From contig NZ_CP126604.1 of the NCBI RefSeq assembly GCF_008364625.2, forward strand, positions 4,402,001-4,466,000: DNA of 64,000 nt, read 5' to 3'. Shown here piece by piece: positions 9,250 to 21,928 of the stretch. Origin of the DNA: Enterobacter dykesii (GTDB lineage Bacteria > Pseudomonadota > Gammaproteobacteria > Enterobacterales > Enterobacteriaceae). The position numbers and the translations under genes were made by a program. Each line of letters begins with the position of its first letter. Positions within the stretch are counted from its first letter, which is position 1. The notes beneath the pieces were generated by a model that saw only the letters and a list, made by a program, of their open reading frames with translations, was not told where the DNA came from and made no database searches.

Positions 9250-9570
9250 TCAGGCGGTTTGCGCCAGGTGGGCATCAATTTTGTTCATGATGGCGTCGGC
9301 ACGTTTAACCGCGTCGCTGATATTGACGCGCACGATGGTTTTCCCGGTAAAACGTTCTTCGAACTTAATGCCAATATCTTTGGTCAGGATCACCATATCC
9401 GCTGCGGCGATATCCTCAGCATTCAGTTCGTTCTCAAGACCAATGGACCCCTGCGTTTCAACCTTCACTTCCCAGCCTTTGGCTTTAGCGGCGCTTTCCA
9501 GCGCTTCGGCCGCCATGTAGGTATGGGCAACGCCTGACGGGCATGCTGTTACTGCGATAATTCGGGCCAT
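9250..9570 (-). CDS. frwB: Fructose-like PTS enzyme IIB component FrwB
   Basis: A 106-residue IIB phosphocarrier of the fructose-like PTS. Cys10 in AVTACPSGVAHTYMAAEALE is the predicted phosphorylation site. It probably passes phosphate to sugar via FrwC, whose gene lies 14 bases upstream in the same direction; an AGGAAGAG ribosome-binding site precedes ATG 9570. Its paralogue FrwD is encoded further down the same operon with the same signature, which raises the question whether both serve one IIC protein. Confidence 0.95.
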   Translation of the reverse strand: MARIIAVTACPSGVAHTYMAAEALESAAKAKGWEVKVETQGSIGLENELNAEDIAAADMVILTKDIGIKFEERFTGKTIVRVNISDAVKRADAIMNKIDAHLAQTA

Positions 9571-9584
9571 GTTCTCTTCCTCAC

Positions 9585-10664
9585 TCAGTTAATTTCGAAA
9601 TCCAGATCCAGGTCGTCCTCTTTTTCCTCGACCTGTTTTGCATTCTTGCGGGCAATACTCTTCAGCACGTTGACGCTAATGGCCGTGACTACAGCCCCTA
9701 GGGCGACCGCAGCGATGTAGCCCAGTTTGCCTTCCACCACAGGGAGAACGATAAGCCCGCCCCATCCCGCATAACATTGCGCACCCATCACGGCAGCCGT
9801 CACTGCGCCACACGCCGAGCCCAGCATGATGGAGGGAATGACACGCAGAGGATCGGCAGCGGCGAACGGAATGGCCCCTTCGGTAACTCCCACGCAGCCC
9901 ATCACTAATGCAGCCTTGCCCGCTTCGCGCTCTTCAGCGGTAAAGTTTTTGCGGTTAATCAGCGTCGCCAGGCCTAATCCCAGCGGTGGCACACAAATAC
10001 CGACTGCCGCAATCGCCACCACGGTGTAGACGCCCTGAGCAACGCAGATCAGCATGAAGGCGTAGGCGACTTTATTAATCGGGCCGCCCATGTCGAAGGC
10101 CAGCATCAACCCCATGATGACGGCCAGCACGACGATGCTGCCCTGCTGCATCCCTTGCAGCCACTGGGTTAAGCCCGTCGTCAACGCACCAACAGGTTCG
10201 CCCAGACCCCACATCATGATGCCCGCGGTAACAAAGGTGCCGATGATAGGGATGATGAAGATAGGCATGACGGAGCGCAGGACTTTCGGGACCGGCAGTT
10301 TTTTCAGATACCAGACCACAATCCCGCCGAGGATCCCGGCAATAATGGCGCCGAAGAAACCCGCACCGAAGCTGTTACCGACCCACGCGGCAATAGCGCA
10401 GGGAGCAAGCGCGGCGCGCTCGGCAATGGAATAGCCAATATAGGCGGCCAGGAAAGGCACCATCAGCGTTAACCCCGCCACGCCGATATCAAATAGCTTT
10501 TTGAGGTTGGGATCGGTTGCGGCATCAGGTACCGCGCCCTTGCCGTACAGCATGACCGACACCGCCAGCAAAATACCGCCCGCGACCACGAACGGGATCA
10601 TGTGCGACACCCCAGTCATCAGATGCTGCCGCGTGTTCTTGAGAATATGCACCAACTCTTTCAT
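9585..10664 (-). CDS. frwC: Fructose-like PTS permease IIC component FrwC
   Basis: Integral inner-membrane IIC domain that would bind and translocate the PTS sugar. The 359-residue protein has several hydrophobic membrane segments (for example MIPFVVAGGILLAVSVMLYG), the family segment GVTEGAIPFAAADP, and an acidic C-terminal tail (EKEDDLDLDFEIN). Start 10664 (MKELVHIL) follows a GGAG site and matches the E. coli length; the longer frame to 10715 has no such support. First gene of the minus-strand frw/pfl operon, divergent from ptsA. The transported sugar is not known. Confidence 0.95.
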   Translation of the reverse strand: MKELVHILKNTRQHLMTGVSHMIPFVVAGGILLAVSVMLYGKGAVPDAATDPNLKKLFDIGVAGLTLMVPFLAAYIGYSIAERAALAPCAIAAWVGNSFGAGFFGAIIAGILGGIVVWYLKKLPVPKVLRSVMPIFIIPIIGTFVTAGIMMWGLGEPVGALTTGLTQWLQGMQQGSIVVLAVIMGLMLAFDMGGPINKVAYAFMLICVAQGVYTVVAIAAVGICVPPLGLGLATLINRKNFTAEEREAGKAALVMGCVGVTEGAIPFAAADPLRVIPSIMLGSACGAVTAAVMGAQCYAGWGGLIVLPVVEGKLGYIAAVALGAVVTAISVNVLKSIARKNAKQVEEKEDDLDLDFEIN

Positions 10665-10969
10665 ATGTCGCTCCTGACCAAAAACCATAAAGATGTTGTG
10701 GCAAACAATAGGCAATCAGGAAGACGGCGGACAGGAGACAAAAAGGTCATTTACTGGATTTTTGTAAGATTGAAATAAAAATGCGATCCGCCTCGACATT
10801 TCCTGTAGACGTTACACATAAGACAAACCGCCACAACCTGTGAGTCAAATCTCACTTTTCACGTGATATTACATTTGTCCAGCTTTTGGCAGATTTGTCA
10901 CATGGCGCGCGTCATCAACACGCTCGTATGCTGTTCCCCAATGAATGATGATGAGTTTCAGGAGTGTGT
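10665..10969. promoter_or_regulatory. frwC-ptsA divergent promoter region with a CRP-like site
   Basis: This 305-base gap holds no supported gene and must carry promoters for both frwCB-pflDC-frwD and ptsA-fsaB-gldA. A near-consensus CRP site lies at 10839-10854 (TGTGA, six bases, TCTCA). Catabolite control would fit an accessory sugar system. No operator for a specific regulator could be assigned. Confidence 0.5.
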
Positions 10970-13471
10970 ATGGCTCTGGTAGTGGAATTTACCTGTGCAT
11001 TGCCCAACGGTGTTCACGCGCGTCCGGCAAGTCATGTGGAGACGCTGTGCAATACGTTTATCTCGCAAATCGAATGGCACAACCTGCGCACAGACCGTAA
11101 AGGGAACGCCAAGAGCGCACTGGCACTTATTGGTACCGATACGCTGGCAGGCGACGCCTGTCGCCTGGTGATCCACGGTGAAGATGAGCAGAGCGCCCAT
11201 CAACGACTGGAACAATGGCTCCGGGAAGAGTTTCCACACTGTGATGCGCCGCTCGCAGAAGCCATCAATATTGAACGCGATCCGCTGCCAGAATCCCTCG
11301 TGCGCCTCAATCCAACGCTTTTCCGCGCCCTGCCCGTTTGCAGCGGTAGCGTCCGGGGCGTGTTGACCTTGCTGACCTCGCTGGATCTTAATGCACTGAC
11401 GGATTTACCCGACGCGAAAAACGTGGAAGATGAACAGTCAGCGCTGGATAACGGCCTCACCCTGCTGGTGAAAAACATTGAGCTGCGCGCGCTGGACAGC
11501 GACAGCACCGCCTGCGCCATTCTTGAGGCACATCGTTCGCTGGCAACGGATACCTCTTTGCGCCAGCATCTTCTTGCGGGCGTGAGCCAGGGGCTAAGCT
11601 GCGCGCAAGCGATAATCGCCACAGCCAACCATTTCTGCGATGCGTTCTCTCGCTCCAGCAGCAGCTACTTACAGGAACGTGTGCTGGATGTGCGCGATGT
11701 TTGCTATCAACTCTTGCAACAAATTTATGGTGAACAACGCTTCCCGGCACCTGGACAGCTCACTCAGCCGAGCGTCTGCCTTGCCGACGACCTCACACCC
11801 GGCCAGTTCCTGGAACTTGATAAAACCCTACTCAAAGGGCTGCTGCTAAAAAGCGGCGGAACAACCTCGCACACCGTTATTCTTGCACGTTCCTTTAATA
11901 TTCCGACGCTGGTGGGCGTTGACAGCGAAAGCCTGCTGCAGTGGCGCAATAAACCCGTATTTATCGATGGCAATGCCGGTGCGGTCGTGGTCAACGCCAG
12001 CGATGCGGTAGCGCGCTACTACCGACAGGAAGCACGGGTACAACAGGCACTACGCGAGCAGCAGGGCATCTGGCTTGACCGGGAAGCCAGAACCGCCGAC
12101 GGCCTGCGCATTGAGATCGCCGCGAACATCGCCCACGCGGTGGAAGCGCAGGCAGCATTTACGAATGGCGCCGAGGGCGTTGGCCTGTTTCGCACCGAAA
12201 TGCTGTATATGGACCGCAGCAGCGCGCCCGGTGAAAACGAGCTGTACAATATTTTCTGTCAGGCGCTGGAAAGCGCAAACGGGCGCAGCATTATCGTGCG
12301 CACCATGGATATCGGCGGCGATAAACCGGTGGCGTACCTGAATATCCCGGCCGAAAATAACCCGTTTCTCGGCTACCGCGCCGTCCGCATTTACGAAGAG
12401 TATGCAGCGCTTTTCACCACCCAGCTTCGGGCGATCCTGCGCGCCTCTGCTCACGGCAGCCTGAAGATCATGATCCCGATGATCTCTTCTATGGAAGAGA
12501 TCCTGTGGGTGAAAGAGAAACTTGCCGAAGCGAAACAGCAGCTCCGGGCTGAACATATTCCGTTTGATGAGAAAATCCCGCTCGGCATCATGCTGGAAGT
12601 CCCTTCGGTGATGTTCATCATCGATCAGTGCTGCGAAGAGATTGATTTCTTTAGCATCGGTAGTAATGACCTGACGCAGTATCTGCTGGCCGTTGACCGC
12701 GACAACGCCAAAGTCACACGCCATTACAACAGCCTGAACCCGGCCTTCCTGAGGGCGCTGGATTATGCAGTACAGGCCGTCCATCGCCAGGGGAAATGGG
12801 TTGGCCTGTGCGGCGAGCTGGGCGCAAAAGGTTCAGTGCTGCCATTGCTGGTGGGCCTGGGCCTGGACGAGCTGAGCATGGGGTCGCCCGCCATTCCGGC
12901 AACCAAGGCGCGTCTGGCACAGCTTGATAGCCGCGCCTGCCGCCAGTTGCTGAATCAGGCCATGGCGTGTCGCACTTCGCTTGAAGTGGAACACCTGCTG
13001 GCGCAGTTCCGCATGAATCAGCAGGACACACCGCTGGTGACGCCACGATGTATTTCGCTGGATAACGACTGGAACAGTAAAGAAGAGGTCATGAAAGGGA
13101 TGACCGATAACCTGCTGCTCGCCGGACGTTGCCGCTACCCCCGCAAGCTGGAGGCCGATCTGTGGGCGCGCGAAGCCGTTTTCTCCACCGGGCTTGGCTT
13201 CAGCTTCGCCATTCCGCACAGCAAGTCTGAGCATATTGAGCAATCCACCATCAGCGTTGCACGCCTGAGAAGCCCCGTCATGTGGGGAGATGAAGAAGCA
13301 CAATTCATCATCATGCTGACGCTGAACAAACACGCCGCGGGCGACCAGCACATGCGTATTTTCTCCCGCCTGGCCCGCCGCATCATGCATGACGATTTCC
13401 GCAACGCGCTGGTTAACGCCAGCTCCGGGGAGGCGATTGCTTCCCTGCTACAACACGAATTAGAACTGTAA
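10970..13471 (+). CDS. ptsA: Multiphosphoryl transfer protein PtsA (HPr-EI-EIIA fusion)
   Basis: A single 833-residue polypeptide carrying three PTS phosphocarrier domains, so it can pass phosphate from phosphoenolpyruvate to FrwB/FrwD without the general PTS proteins. An HPr-like domain comes first with His16 (NGVHARPAS). The enzyme I domain has phospho-His301 ([13 protein letters not shown]), the PEP-binding blocks ([30 protein letters not shown]) and the catalytic cysteine in GLCGELG. A fructose-type EIIA domain ends the protein with His750 ([10 protein letters not shown]). ATG 10970 lies five bases after AGGAG; a GTG at 10964 abuts that site and is unlikely. Followed by fsaB after 14 bases. 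Confidence 0.96.
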   Translation: MALVVEFTCALPNGVHARPASHVETLCNTFISQIEWHNLRTDRKGNAKSALALIGTDTLAGDACRLVIHGEDEQSAHQRLEQWLREEFPHCDAPLAEAINIERDPLPESLVRLNPTLFRALPVCSGSVRGVLTLLTSLDLNALTDLPDAKNVEDEQSALDNGLTLLVKNIELRALDSDSTACAILEAHRSLATDTSLRQHLLAGVSQGLSCAQAIIATANHFCDAFSRSSSSYLQERVLDVRDVCYQLLQQIYGEQRFPAPGQLTQPSVCLADDLTPGQFLELDKTLLKGLLLKSGGTTSHTVILARSFNIPTLVGVDSESLLQWRNKPVFIDGNAGAVVVNASDAVARYYRQEARVQQALREQQGIWLDREARTADGLRIEIAANIAHAVEAQAAFTNGAEGVGLFRTEMLYMDRSSAPGENELYNIFCQALESANGRSIIVRTMDIGGDKPVAYLNIPAENNPFLGYRAVRIYEEYAALFTTQLRAILRASAHGSLKIMIPMISSMEEILWVKEKLAEAKQQLRAEHIPFDEKIPLGIMLEVPSVMFIIDQCCEEIDFFSIGSNDLTQYLLAVDRDNAKVTRHYNSLNPAFLRALDYAVQAVHRQGKWVGLCGELGAKGSVLPLLVGLGLDELSMGSPAIPATKARLAQLDSRACRQLLNQAMACRTSLEVEHLLAQFRMNQQDTPLVTPRCISLDNDWNSKEEVMKGMTDNLLLAGRCRYPRKLEADLWAREAVFSTGLGFSFAIPHSKSEHIEQSTISVARLRSPVMWGDEEAQFIIMLTLNKHAAGDQHMRIFSRLARRIMHDDFRNALVNASSGEAIASLLQHELEL

Positions 13472-13485
13472 AACGAGGAAGTGTG

Positions 13486-14148
13486 ATGGAACTGTACCTG
13501 GATACCGCCAACGTGGCGGAAGTTGAACGCCTGGCGCGCATCTTTCCCATTGCGGGCGTCACCACCAACCCGAGCATTATTGCCGCCAGCCGTGAATCCA
13601 TCTGGGATGTGCTGCCGCGTCTGCAAAAAGCCATCGGACCGGAAGGCACGCTGTTTGCTCAAACCATGAGCCGCGATGCCGAAGGCATGGTGGCGGAGGC
13701 CAAACGCCTGAGTAACGCCGTCCCTGGCATCGTGGTGAAAATCCCGGTGACGGCTCAGGGGCTCATCGCGATTAAGGCATTGAAAAAAGAGGGGATAACC
13801 ACGCTAGGTACTGCCGTTTACAGCGCTGCGCAGGGTTTGCTTGCCGCACTGGCAGGCGCGAAATATGTCGCACCGTACGTAAACCGCGTTGACGCGCAGG
13901 GTGGTGACGGCATTCGCATGGTTCAGGAACTGCAGTCCCTGCTGGAACTGCACGCGCCGGACAGTAAAGTGCTGGCCGCCAGCTTCAAAACGCCGCGTCA
14001 GGCGCTGGACTGCCTGTTGGCAGGATGCGAGGCAATCACGCTTCCCTTAGACGTAGCGCAACAAATGCTCGGCACGCCAGCGGTAGAGTCAGCCATAGAG
14101 AAGTTCGAGCAGGACTGGAAAAACGCGTTTGGTAACCTCAACCTCTAA
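13486..14148 (+). CDS. fsaB: Fructose-6-phosphate aldolase 2
   Basis: FsaB (TalC) is a small transaldolase-family class I aldolase that cleaves fructose-6-phosphate to dihydroxyacetone and glyceraldehyde-3-phosphate, or runs the reverse. The Schiff-base lysine is Lys85 ([10 protein letters not shown]); the N-terminus [10 protein letters not shown] carries the conserved active-site Asp6. The 220-residue length matches E. coli, so ATG 13486 is preferred to the upstream GTG 13483; GAGGAA is the ribosome-binding site. It lies between ptsA and gldA in one apparent operon; gldA could interconvert the dihydroxyacetone it releases with glycerol. Confidence 0.96.
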   Translation: MELYLDTANVAEVERLARIFPIAGVTTNPSIIAASRESIWDVLPRLQKAIGPEGTLFAQTMSRDAEGMVAEAKRLSNAVPGIVVKIPVTAQGLIAIKALKKEGITTLGTAVYSAAQGLLAALAGAKYVAPYVNRVDAQGGDGIRMVQELQSLLELHAPDSKVLAASFKTPRQALDCLLAGCEAITLPLDVAQQMLGTPAVESAIEKFEQDWKNAFGNLNL

Positions 14149-14160
14149 GGGAGAACTGTT

Positions 14161-15264
14161 ATGGACCGTATCATTCAATCGCCGGGAAAATATATCCAGG
14201 GCGCTGATGTGCTGACCCGTCTCGGCGACTATCTGAAACCCCTGGCCAATCGCTGGCTGGTCGTCGGCGATAAATTTGTGCTGGGTTTTGCCGAAGAGAC
14301 CCTGCGTCAGAGTTTTAAAAAAGCCGAACTGCACGCCGAAATCGCGCCGTTTGGTGGCGAATGTTCACTAAATGAAATCGATCGCCTTAAAAAGCTGGCC
14401 GACAGCGCCGACTGTCTGGCGGTGCTGGGTATTGGCGGCGGTAAAACGCTGGATACCGCTAAAGCGCTGGCCCATTTTATGGATGTGCCGGTCGCTATTG
14501 CTCCAACCATTGCCTCCACCGATGCGCCGTGCAGCGCCCTTTCCGTTATTTACACCGACAGCGGCGAGTTCGACCGCTATCTGATGCTGCCTCACAACCC
14601 GAACATGGTTATCGTCGATACCAAAGTGGTAGCGGGTGCGCCGGCACGCCTGCTGGCCGCCGGGATTGGCGATGCGCTGGCAACCTGGTTTGAAGCACGC
14701 GCCTGCTCGCGCAGCGGCGCGACCACCATGGCGGGCGGCAAATGTACGCAGGCAGCACTCGCGCTGGCCGAGCTGTGCTACAACACGCTGGTTGAAGAGG
14801 GTGAAAAAGCGATGCTGGCGGCAGAACAGCATGTGGTGACGCCTGCTCTTGAACGCATTATCGAAGCCAATACCTATCTCAGCGGCGTAGGCTTTGAAAG
14901 CGGCGGGCTGGCGGCGGCACACGCTATTCATAACGGTATGACGGCGGTACCGGACGCGCACCACTTCTATCACGGTGAAAAAGTGGCGTTTGGCACGCTG
15001 ACGCAGCTGGTGCTGGAAAACGCGCCGGTAGAAGAAATAGAGACCGTCGCGGCGCTTTGTCACAGCGTTGGGCTGCCAATCACGCTGGCACAGCTGAACA
15101 TAAAACAGGATATCCCGGCCAAAATGCGTCTGATCGCGGAAGCCTCCTGTGCCGAAGGGGAAACCATTCACAACATGCCCGGCGGCGTAACGCCGGATCA
15201 GGTGTATGCGGCGCTGCTGGTGGCCGACCAGTATGGGCAGCGGTTCCTGCAGGAGTGGGAGTAA
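14161..15264 (+). CDS. gldA: Glycerol dehydrogenase (NAD+)
   Basis: GldA interconverts glycerol and dihydroxyacetone with NAD+, and also acts on 1,2-propanediol and other small hydroxy-carbonyls. The 367-residue protein is of the iron/zinc alcohol dehydrogenase superfamily: NAD-binding [13 protein letters not shown] near residue 95, then metal ligands in [14 protein letters not shown] (Asp), [11 protein letters not shown] (His) and [12 protein letters not shown] (His). A GGGAGA site precedes ATG 14161. Last gene of ptsA-fsaB-gldA, closed by a clear terminator at 15279. In E. coli yijF and yijE lie between gldA and katG; they are absent here. Confidence 0.97.
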   Translation: MDRIIQSPGKYIQGADVLTRLGDYLKPLANRWLVVGDKFVLGFAEETLRQSFKKAELHAEIAPFGGECSLNEIDRLKKLADSADCLAVLGIGGGKTLDTAKALAHFMDVPVAIAPTIASTDAPCSALSVIYTDSGEFDRYLMLPHNPNMVIVDTKVVAGAPARLLAAGIGDALATWFEARACSRSGATTMAGGKCTQAALALAELCYNTLVEEGEKAMLAAEQHVVTPALERIIEANTYLSGVGFESGGLAAAHAIHNGMTAVPDAHHFYHGEKVAFGTLTQLVLENAPVEEIETVAALCHSVGLPITLAQLNIKQDIPAKMRLIAEASCAEGETIHNMPGGVTPDQVYAALLVADQYGQRFLQEWE

Positions 15265-15278
15265 ATTGCGTGAATATA

Positions 15279-15307
15279 AATCCCCGCATCAGCGGGGATT
15301 TTTTTGC
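15279..15307 (+). terminator. Rho-independent terminator after gldA
   Basis: The stem AATCCCCGC, loop atca, GCGGGGATT, is followed by a run of T. It ends the ptsA-fsaB-gldA transcript 15 bases after the gldA stop. Confidence 0.9.
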
Positions 15308-15310
15308 CCG

Positions 15311-15341
15311 TAGGCCGGGTAAGCGTTAGCGCCACCCGGCA
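15311..15341. repeat. REP-type palindrome between gldA and katG
   Basis: The sequence taggccgggtaagcg, tta, gcgccacccggca forms an imperfect GC-rich palindrome of REP type. It lies at the 3' ends of the convergent genes gldA and katG. Confidence 0.75.
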
Positions 15342-15347
15342 CAACGG

Positions 15348-17632
<2,285 letters not shown>

Positions 17633-17636
17633 CGGG

Positions 17637-17669
17637 TGACAAAAAAGCCCTCGAAAAATGAGGGCTTTG
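17637..17669 (-). terminator. Rho-independent terminator after metF
   Basis: Read on the minus strand, AAAGCCCTC, loop atttttc, GAGGGCTTT is followed by TTTTT. It lies directly after the metF stop codon. Confidence 0.9.
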
Positions 17670-17675
17670 TGCATA

Positions 17676-18566
<891 letters not shown>

Positions 18567-18605
18567 TTACCTCTATCAATCGCATGTCGTTATCTGTTGT
18601 GTTGT

Positions 18606-18645
18606 GAACTTCTATACGTTTAGACGTCCAGATGTAAAAATGACG
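18606..18645 (-). promoter_or_regulatory. Tandem met boxes (MetJ operator) upstream of metF
   Basis: Adjacent 8-base units resembling AGACGTCT are seen: GAACTTCT (18606), ATACGTTT (18614), AGACGTCC (18622) and AGATGTAA (18630). MetJ with S-adenosylmethionine binds such tandem arrays cooperatively. The position, 40-80 bases upstream of metF, suits repression. Confidence 0.85.
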
Positions 18646-18773
18646 GAAAAGCGGAGGGACGTCAATATAAATAATCAACAATAACGGTGAGGTTTGCTCA
18701 GGAAAGATGAAGAAAGTTCATGATGGGGGAGACATCCCCTTCCCCAGGACCGACCCCCCTTTGGGTAAAGGGG

Positions 18774-18822
18774 AAAAAACCGCACCGGGCAGTTTTCTCC
18801 CACTGGGGATGCACGTGCGGTT
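18774..18822 (-). terminator. Probable terminator after argE
   Basis: On the minus strand, AACCGCAC and GTGCGGTT can pair across a large loop that can itself pair partly (catccccagtgggag); TTTTCCCC follows. It lies immediately after the argE stop. The large loop makes it weaker than a classical terminator. Confidence 0.6.
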
Positions 18823-19974
18823 TTAATGCCAGCAGAAGTGATGCACAACCTGGGTAATCAGTTCGCGAGTTGGCTTGATGAAGCGAGTCTCCAGATATTC
18901 ATCCGGCTGGTGGGCCTGGTTGATGGAGCCGGGGCCAAGGACCAGCGTAGGGCAAAGCGTCTGAATAAACGGCGCTTCGGTGCAGTAGTTCACCACGTCG
19001 GTTTTCTCACCGAGCAGCTTTTCCACCACTTCAACCAGCTGATGATCCGGCGGACATTCGTAACCCGGGATCGGCGGATGCAGTTCGGAGACCGTCAGGC
19101 GGCCCGGCCAGCGCTCGCTCACAGGTGCCAGCGCTTCATTCAGCAGGCCGTCGAGATCGCTGAGGGTCATGCCCGGCAGCGGGCGGATGTCCATATGCAG
19201 TTCGCAGCAGGCGCAGATGCGGTTCGAGGCATCGCCGCCGTGCAGGCTGCCAAGGTTCAGGGTCGGATACGGCACGGTGAACGCCTCATAGTGATAGCGC
19301 TCTTTCAGATCGTCGCGCAGGGTCATGATGCGGCCGATGGCGTCATGCATCAGCTCAATGGCGTTCACGCCGCGCGCCGGGTCGCTGGAATGGCCGGACT
19401 GGCCCAGCACGCGCACGGCGGTAGAGATATGGCCTTTGTGCGCGCGGATCGGCTGCAGAGACGTCGGCTCGCCGATGATCGCGCAGTCCGGGCGAATCGA
19501 TGTGTTTTCAGAGAAGTAGCGCGCGCCCGCCATGCTGGTTTCTTCATCGGCGGTCGCCAGAATGTAGAGCGGTTTTTTCAGCTTCGTCACGTCCACGTCA
19601 CGCAGCGCGTCGAGGATAAAGGCGAAGAAGCCTTTCATGTCGGCGGTGCCCAGACCATAGAGCTTGTTGTCGTGCTCGGTCAGGGTGAACGGATCGCGCG
19701 TCCAGCGGCCGTCGTCAAACGGTACCGTATCGGTATGACCGGCCAGCAGCAGGCCGCCTGCACCGGTTCCGGTGCTGGCGAGCAGGTTAAATTTGTGGCG
19801 GGTTCCGGGGACGGGCTGAACCTCAACGTTAAACCCAAGATCGCTAAACCAACCCGCCAGCAGATTGATTAAAGACTCATTGCTCTGATCCAGCGCTTCT
19901 TCCGTTGCGCTGATGGACGGTGTGGCAATCAGGGCGCGGTAGATCTCGATAAATGGCGGTAAGTTCATTTTCAT
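18823..19974 (-). CDS. argE: Acetylornithine deacetylase
   Basis: ArgE hydrolyses N2-acetylornithine to ornithine and acetate in the arginine pathway. It is a cytosolic M20-family metallohydrolase: His80 and Asp82 ([12 protein letters not shown]) and the [12 protein letters not shown] segment supply metal ligands and the catalytic acid. ATG 19974 ([12 protein letters not shown]) gives 383 residues, the E. coli length, with AAGGTG as ribosome-binding site; a GTG at 19983 would add three residues. It is divergent from argCBH across a shared ArgR operator. The whole cluster sits between metF and metL rather than between ppc and oxyR. Confidence 0.98.
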   Translation of the reverse strand: MKMNLPPFIEIYRALIATPSISATEEALDQSNESLINLLAGWFSDLGFNVEVQPVPGTRHKFNLLASTGTGAGGLLLAGHTDTVPFDDGRWTRDPFTLTEHDNKLYGLGTADMKGFFAFILDALRDVDVTKLKKPLYILATADEETSMAGARYFSENTSIRPDCAIIGEPTSLQPIRAHKGHISTAVRVLGQSGHSSDPARGVNAIELMHDAIGRIMTLRDDLKERYHYEAFTVPYPTLNLGSLHGGDASNRICACCELHMDIRPLPGMTLSDLDGLLNEALAPVSERWPGRLTVSELHPPIPGYECPPDHQLVEVVEKLLGEKTDVVNYCTEAPFIQTLCPTLVLGPGSINQAHQPDEYLETRFIKPTRELITQVVHHFCWH

Positions 19975-19998
19975 TGTTGACACACCTTAGGTCGTGAT

Positions 19999-20037
19999 AG
20001 TATCAATATTCATGCAATAAATGTGAATAAAAATACA
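19999..20037. promoter_or_regulatory. Pair of ARG boxes between argE and argC
   Basis: Two 18-base ARG boxes separated by three bases are visible: agtatcaatattcatgca (19999-20016) and aatgtgaataaaaataca (20020-20037). They match the TGAAT/ATTCA palindrome pattern bound by hexameric ArgR with arginine. They lie in the 88-base gap between the divergent genes, so one operator should repress both directions. Confidence 0.9.
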
Positions 20038-20062
20038 CTAACGTTGAGCATAAAGGAACCCG

Positions 20063-21067
20063 ATGTTGAATACGCTGATTGTAGGCGCTAGCGGTTATGC
20101 GGGCGCAGAGCTTGTAAGCTACGTGAATCGCCATCCACATATGACCATAACCGCTTTGACCGTGTCAGCGCAAAGCAATGATGCAGGAAAGTTAATTTCC
20201 GATTTGCATCCGCAGCTTAAGGGCCTGGTCGATCTGCCGCTGCAGCCCATGTCTGACATCAGCGAGTTTACCGACGGCGTCGACGTGGTGTTTTTAGCCA
20301 CCGCGCACGAGGTCAGCCACGACCTGGCGCCGCAGTTCCTGGCGGCTGGCTGCGTGGTCTTCGACCTTTCCGGCGCGTTCCGCGTGAACGACGGCGCGTT
20401 CTACGAAAAATATTACGGTTTCACCCATCAGCATCCGGATCTGCTTGAAAAAGCGGTGTACGGCCTGGCGGAGTGGAGCGCAGACAAACTAAAAGAAGCG
20501 GACCTGATTGCCGTGCCGGGATGCTACCCGACGGCGGCGCAGCTTTCCCTGAAGCCGCTGATCGACGCAGGCCTGCTGGATCTGAGCCAGTGGCCGGTGA
20601 TCAACGCCACCAGCGGCGTGAGCGGTGCAGGACGCAAGGCCGCTATTTCCAACAGCTTCTGCGAAGTGAGCCTTCAGCCGTATGGCGTGTTTAATCACCG
20701 TCATCACCCTGAAATCACGACGCATCTGGGCGCGGACGTCATTTTCACCCCGCACCTGGGCAGCTTCCCGCGCGGGATCCTCGAAACCATTACCTGCCGC
20801 CTGAAGCCTGGCGTAACCAAAGAGCAGGTGAGAGAGGCCTTCACGCAGGCGTATGCGGATAAACCGCTGGTGCGCCTGTACGATAAAGGCGTGCCGGCGC
20901 TGAAAAACGTGGTCGGCCTGCCGTTCTGCGACATCGGCTTAGCCGTGCAGGGCGAGCACCTGATTGTGGTGGCCGCAGAAGATAACTTACTCAAAGGCGC
21001 TGCCGCGCAGGCAATGCAGTGTGCAAATATTCGTTTCGGTTTCCCGGAAACGCAGGCTCTTATTTAA
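20063..21067 (+). CDS. argC: N-acetyl-gamma-glutamyl-phosphate reductase
   Basis: ArgC reduces N-acetylglutamyl-phosphate to the semialdehyde with NADPH, the third step of arginine synthesis. The 334-residue protein shows an N-terminal Rossmann motif ([14 protein letters not shown]) and catalytic Cys154 in [20 protein letters not shown] precedes ATG 20063. First gene of argCBH; argB begins a few bases after its stop. Confidence 0.99.
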   Translation: MLNTLIVGASGYAGAELVSYVNRHPHMTITALTVSAQSNDAGKLISDLHPQLKGLVDLPLQPMSDISEFTDGVDVVFLATAHEVSHDLAPQFLAAGCVVFDLSGAFRVNDGAFYEKYYGFTHQHPDLLEKAVYGLAEWSADKLKEADLIAVPGCYPTAAQLSLKPLIDAGLLDLSQWPVINATSGVSGAGRKAAISNSFCEVSLQPYGVFNHRHHPEITTHLGADVIFTPHLGSFPRGILETITCRLKPGVTKEQVREAFTQAYADKPLVRLYDKGVPALKNVVGLPFCDIGLAVQGEHLIVVAAEDNLLKGAAAQAMQCANIRFGFPETQALI

Positions 21068-21073
21068 GGTGTG

Positions 21074-21850
21074 ATGATGAACCCATTAATTATCAAACTC
21101 GGTGGTGTACTGCTGGACAGCGAAGAAGCGCTGGAGCGTCTGTTTACCGCGCTGGTGAACTATCGTGAATCACACCAGCGTCCGCTGGTGATTGTGCACG
21201 GTGGCGGCTGCGTGGTGGACGAGCTGATGAAAGGGCTCAACCTGCCGGTGAAAAAGAAGAACGGCCTGCGCGTCACGCCTGCTGACCAGATTGACATCAT
21301 TACCGGCGCGCTGGCGGGTACGGCGAACAAAACGCTGCTGGCGTGGGCGAAGAAACACCACATCGCGTCCGTTGGCCTCTATCTGGGTGATGGCGACAGC
21401 GTAAAAGTGACCCAGCTCGACGAAGAGCTCGGCCACGTTGGACTGGCGCAGCCAGGTTCGCCTAAGCTGATTAACACGCTGCTGGAAGGAGGTTTCCTGC
21501 CGGTGGTGAGCTCCATCGGCGTGACCGAAGAGGGTGAGCTGATGAACGTCAACGCGGACCAGGCGGCGACGGCACTGGCGGCAACGCTGGGCGCGGATCT
21601 GATCCTGCTCTCCGACGTGAGCGGCATTCTGGACGGCAAAGGCCAGCGCATTGCGGAAATGACGGCTGAGAAAGCGGAGCAGCTGATTGCGCAGGGCATT
21701 ATCACCGACGGCATGATCGTCAAAGTGAACGCCGCGCTGGATGCCGCACGCACGCTAGGCCGCCCGGTGGATATCGCCTCATGGCGTCACGCGGAACAAC
21801 TGCCGGCGCTGTTTAACGGCACGCCGATTGGCACGCGTATTCTGGCGTAA
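21074..21850 (+). CDS. argB: Acetylglutamate kinase
   Basis: ArgB phosphorylates N-acetylglutamate with ATP, the second step of arginine synthesis. It belongs to the amino-acid kinase family: the Lys8-containing IIKLGG near the start, the glycine-rich [12 protein letters not shown] and the C-terminal GMIVKVNAA. The start is one of three consecutive candidates (GTG 21071, ATG 21074, ATG 21077); 21074 gives 258 residues as in E. coli. It is spaced for translational coupling to argC. Confidence 0.97.
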   Translation: MMNPLIIKLGGVLLDSEEALERLFTALVNYRESHQRPLVIVHGGGCVVDELMKGLNLPVKKKNGLRVTPADQIDIITGALAGTANKTLLAWAKKHHIASVGLYLGDGDSVKVTQLDEELGHVGLAQPGSPKLINTLLEGGFLPVVSSIGVTEEGELMNVNADQAATALAATLGADLILLSDVSGILDGKGQRIAEMTAEKAEQLIAQGIITDGMIVKVNAALDAARTLGRPVDIASWRHAEQLPALFNGTPIGTRILA

Positions 21851-21865
21851 TCGATTTAATGTTTT

Positions 21866-21897
21866 GTAGGCCCGATAAGCGCAGCGCTACCGGGCAA
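21866..21897. repeat. REP-type palindrome between argB and argH
   Basis: The sequence gtaggcccgataagcgc, agcgctaccgggca forms an imperfect palindrome inside the argCBH operon. REP elements between genes of one operon often limit mRNA decay and change the relative expression of flanking genes. Confidence 0.75.
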
Positions 21898-21928
21898 TGA
21901 AATTCAAAGATATTTAAGGAAGCATGTT

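Noticed and set aside
18826..19872. 348-codon open frame opposite argE
   Set aside because: Antisense shadow of an intact ArgE with conserved metal ligands.
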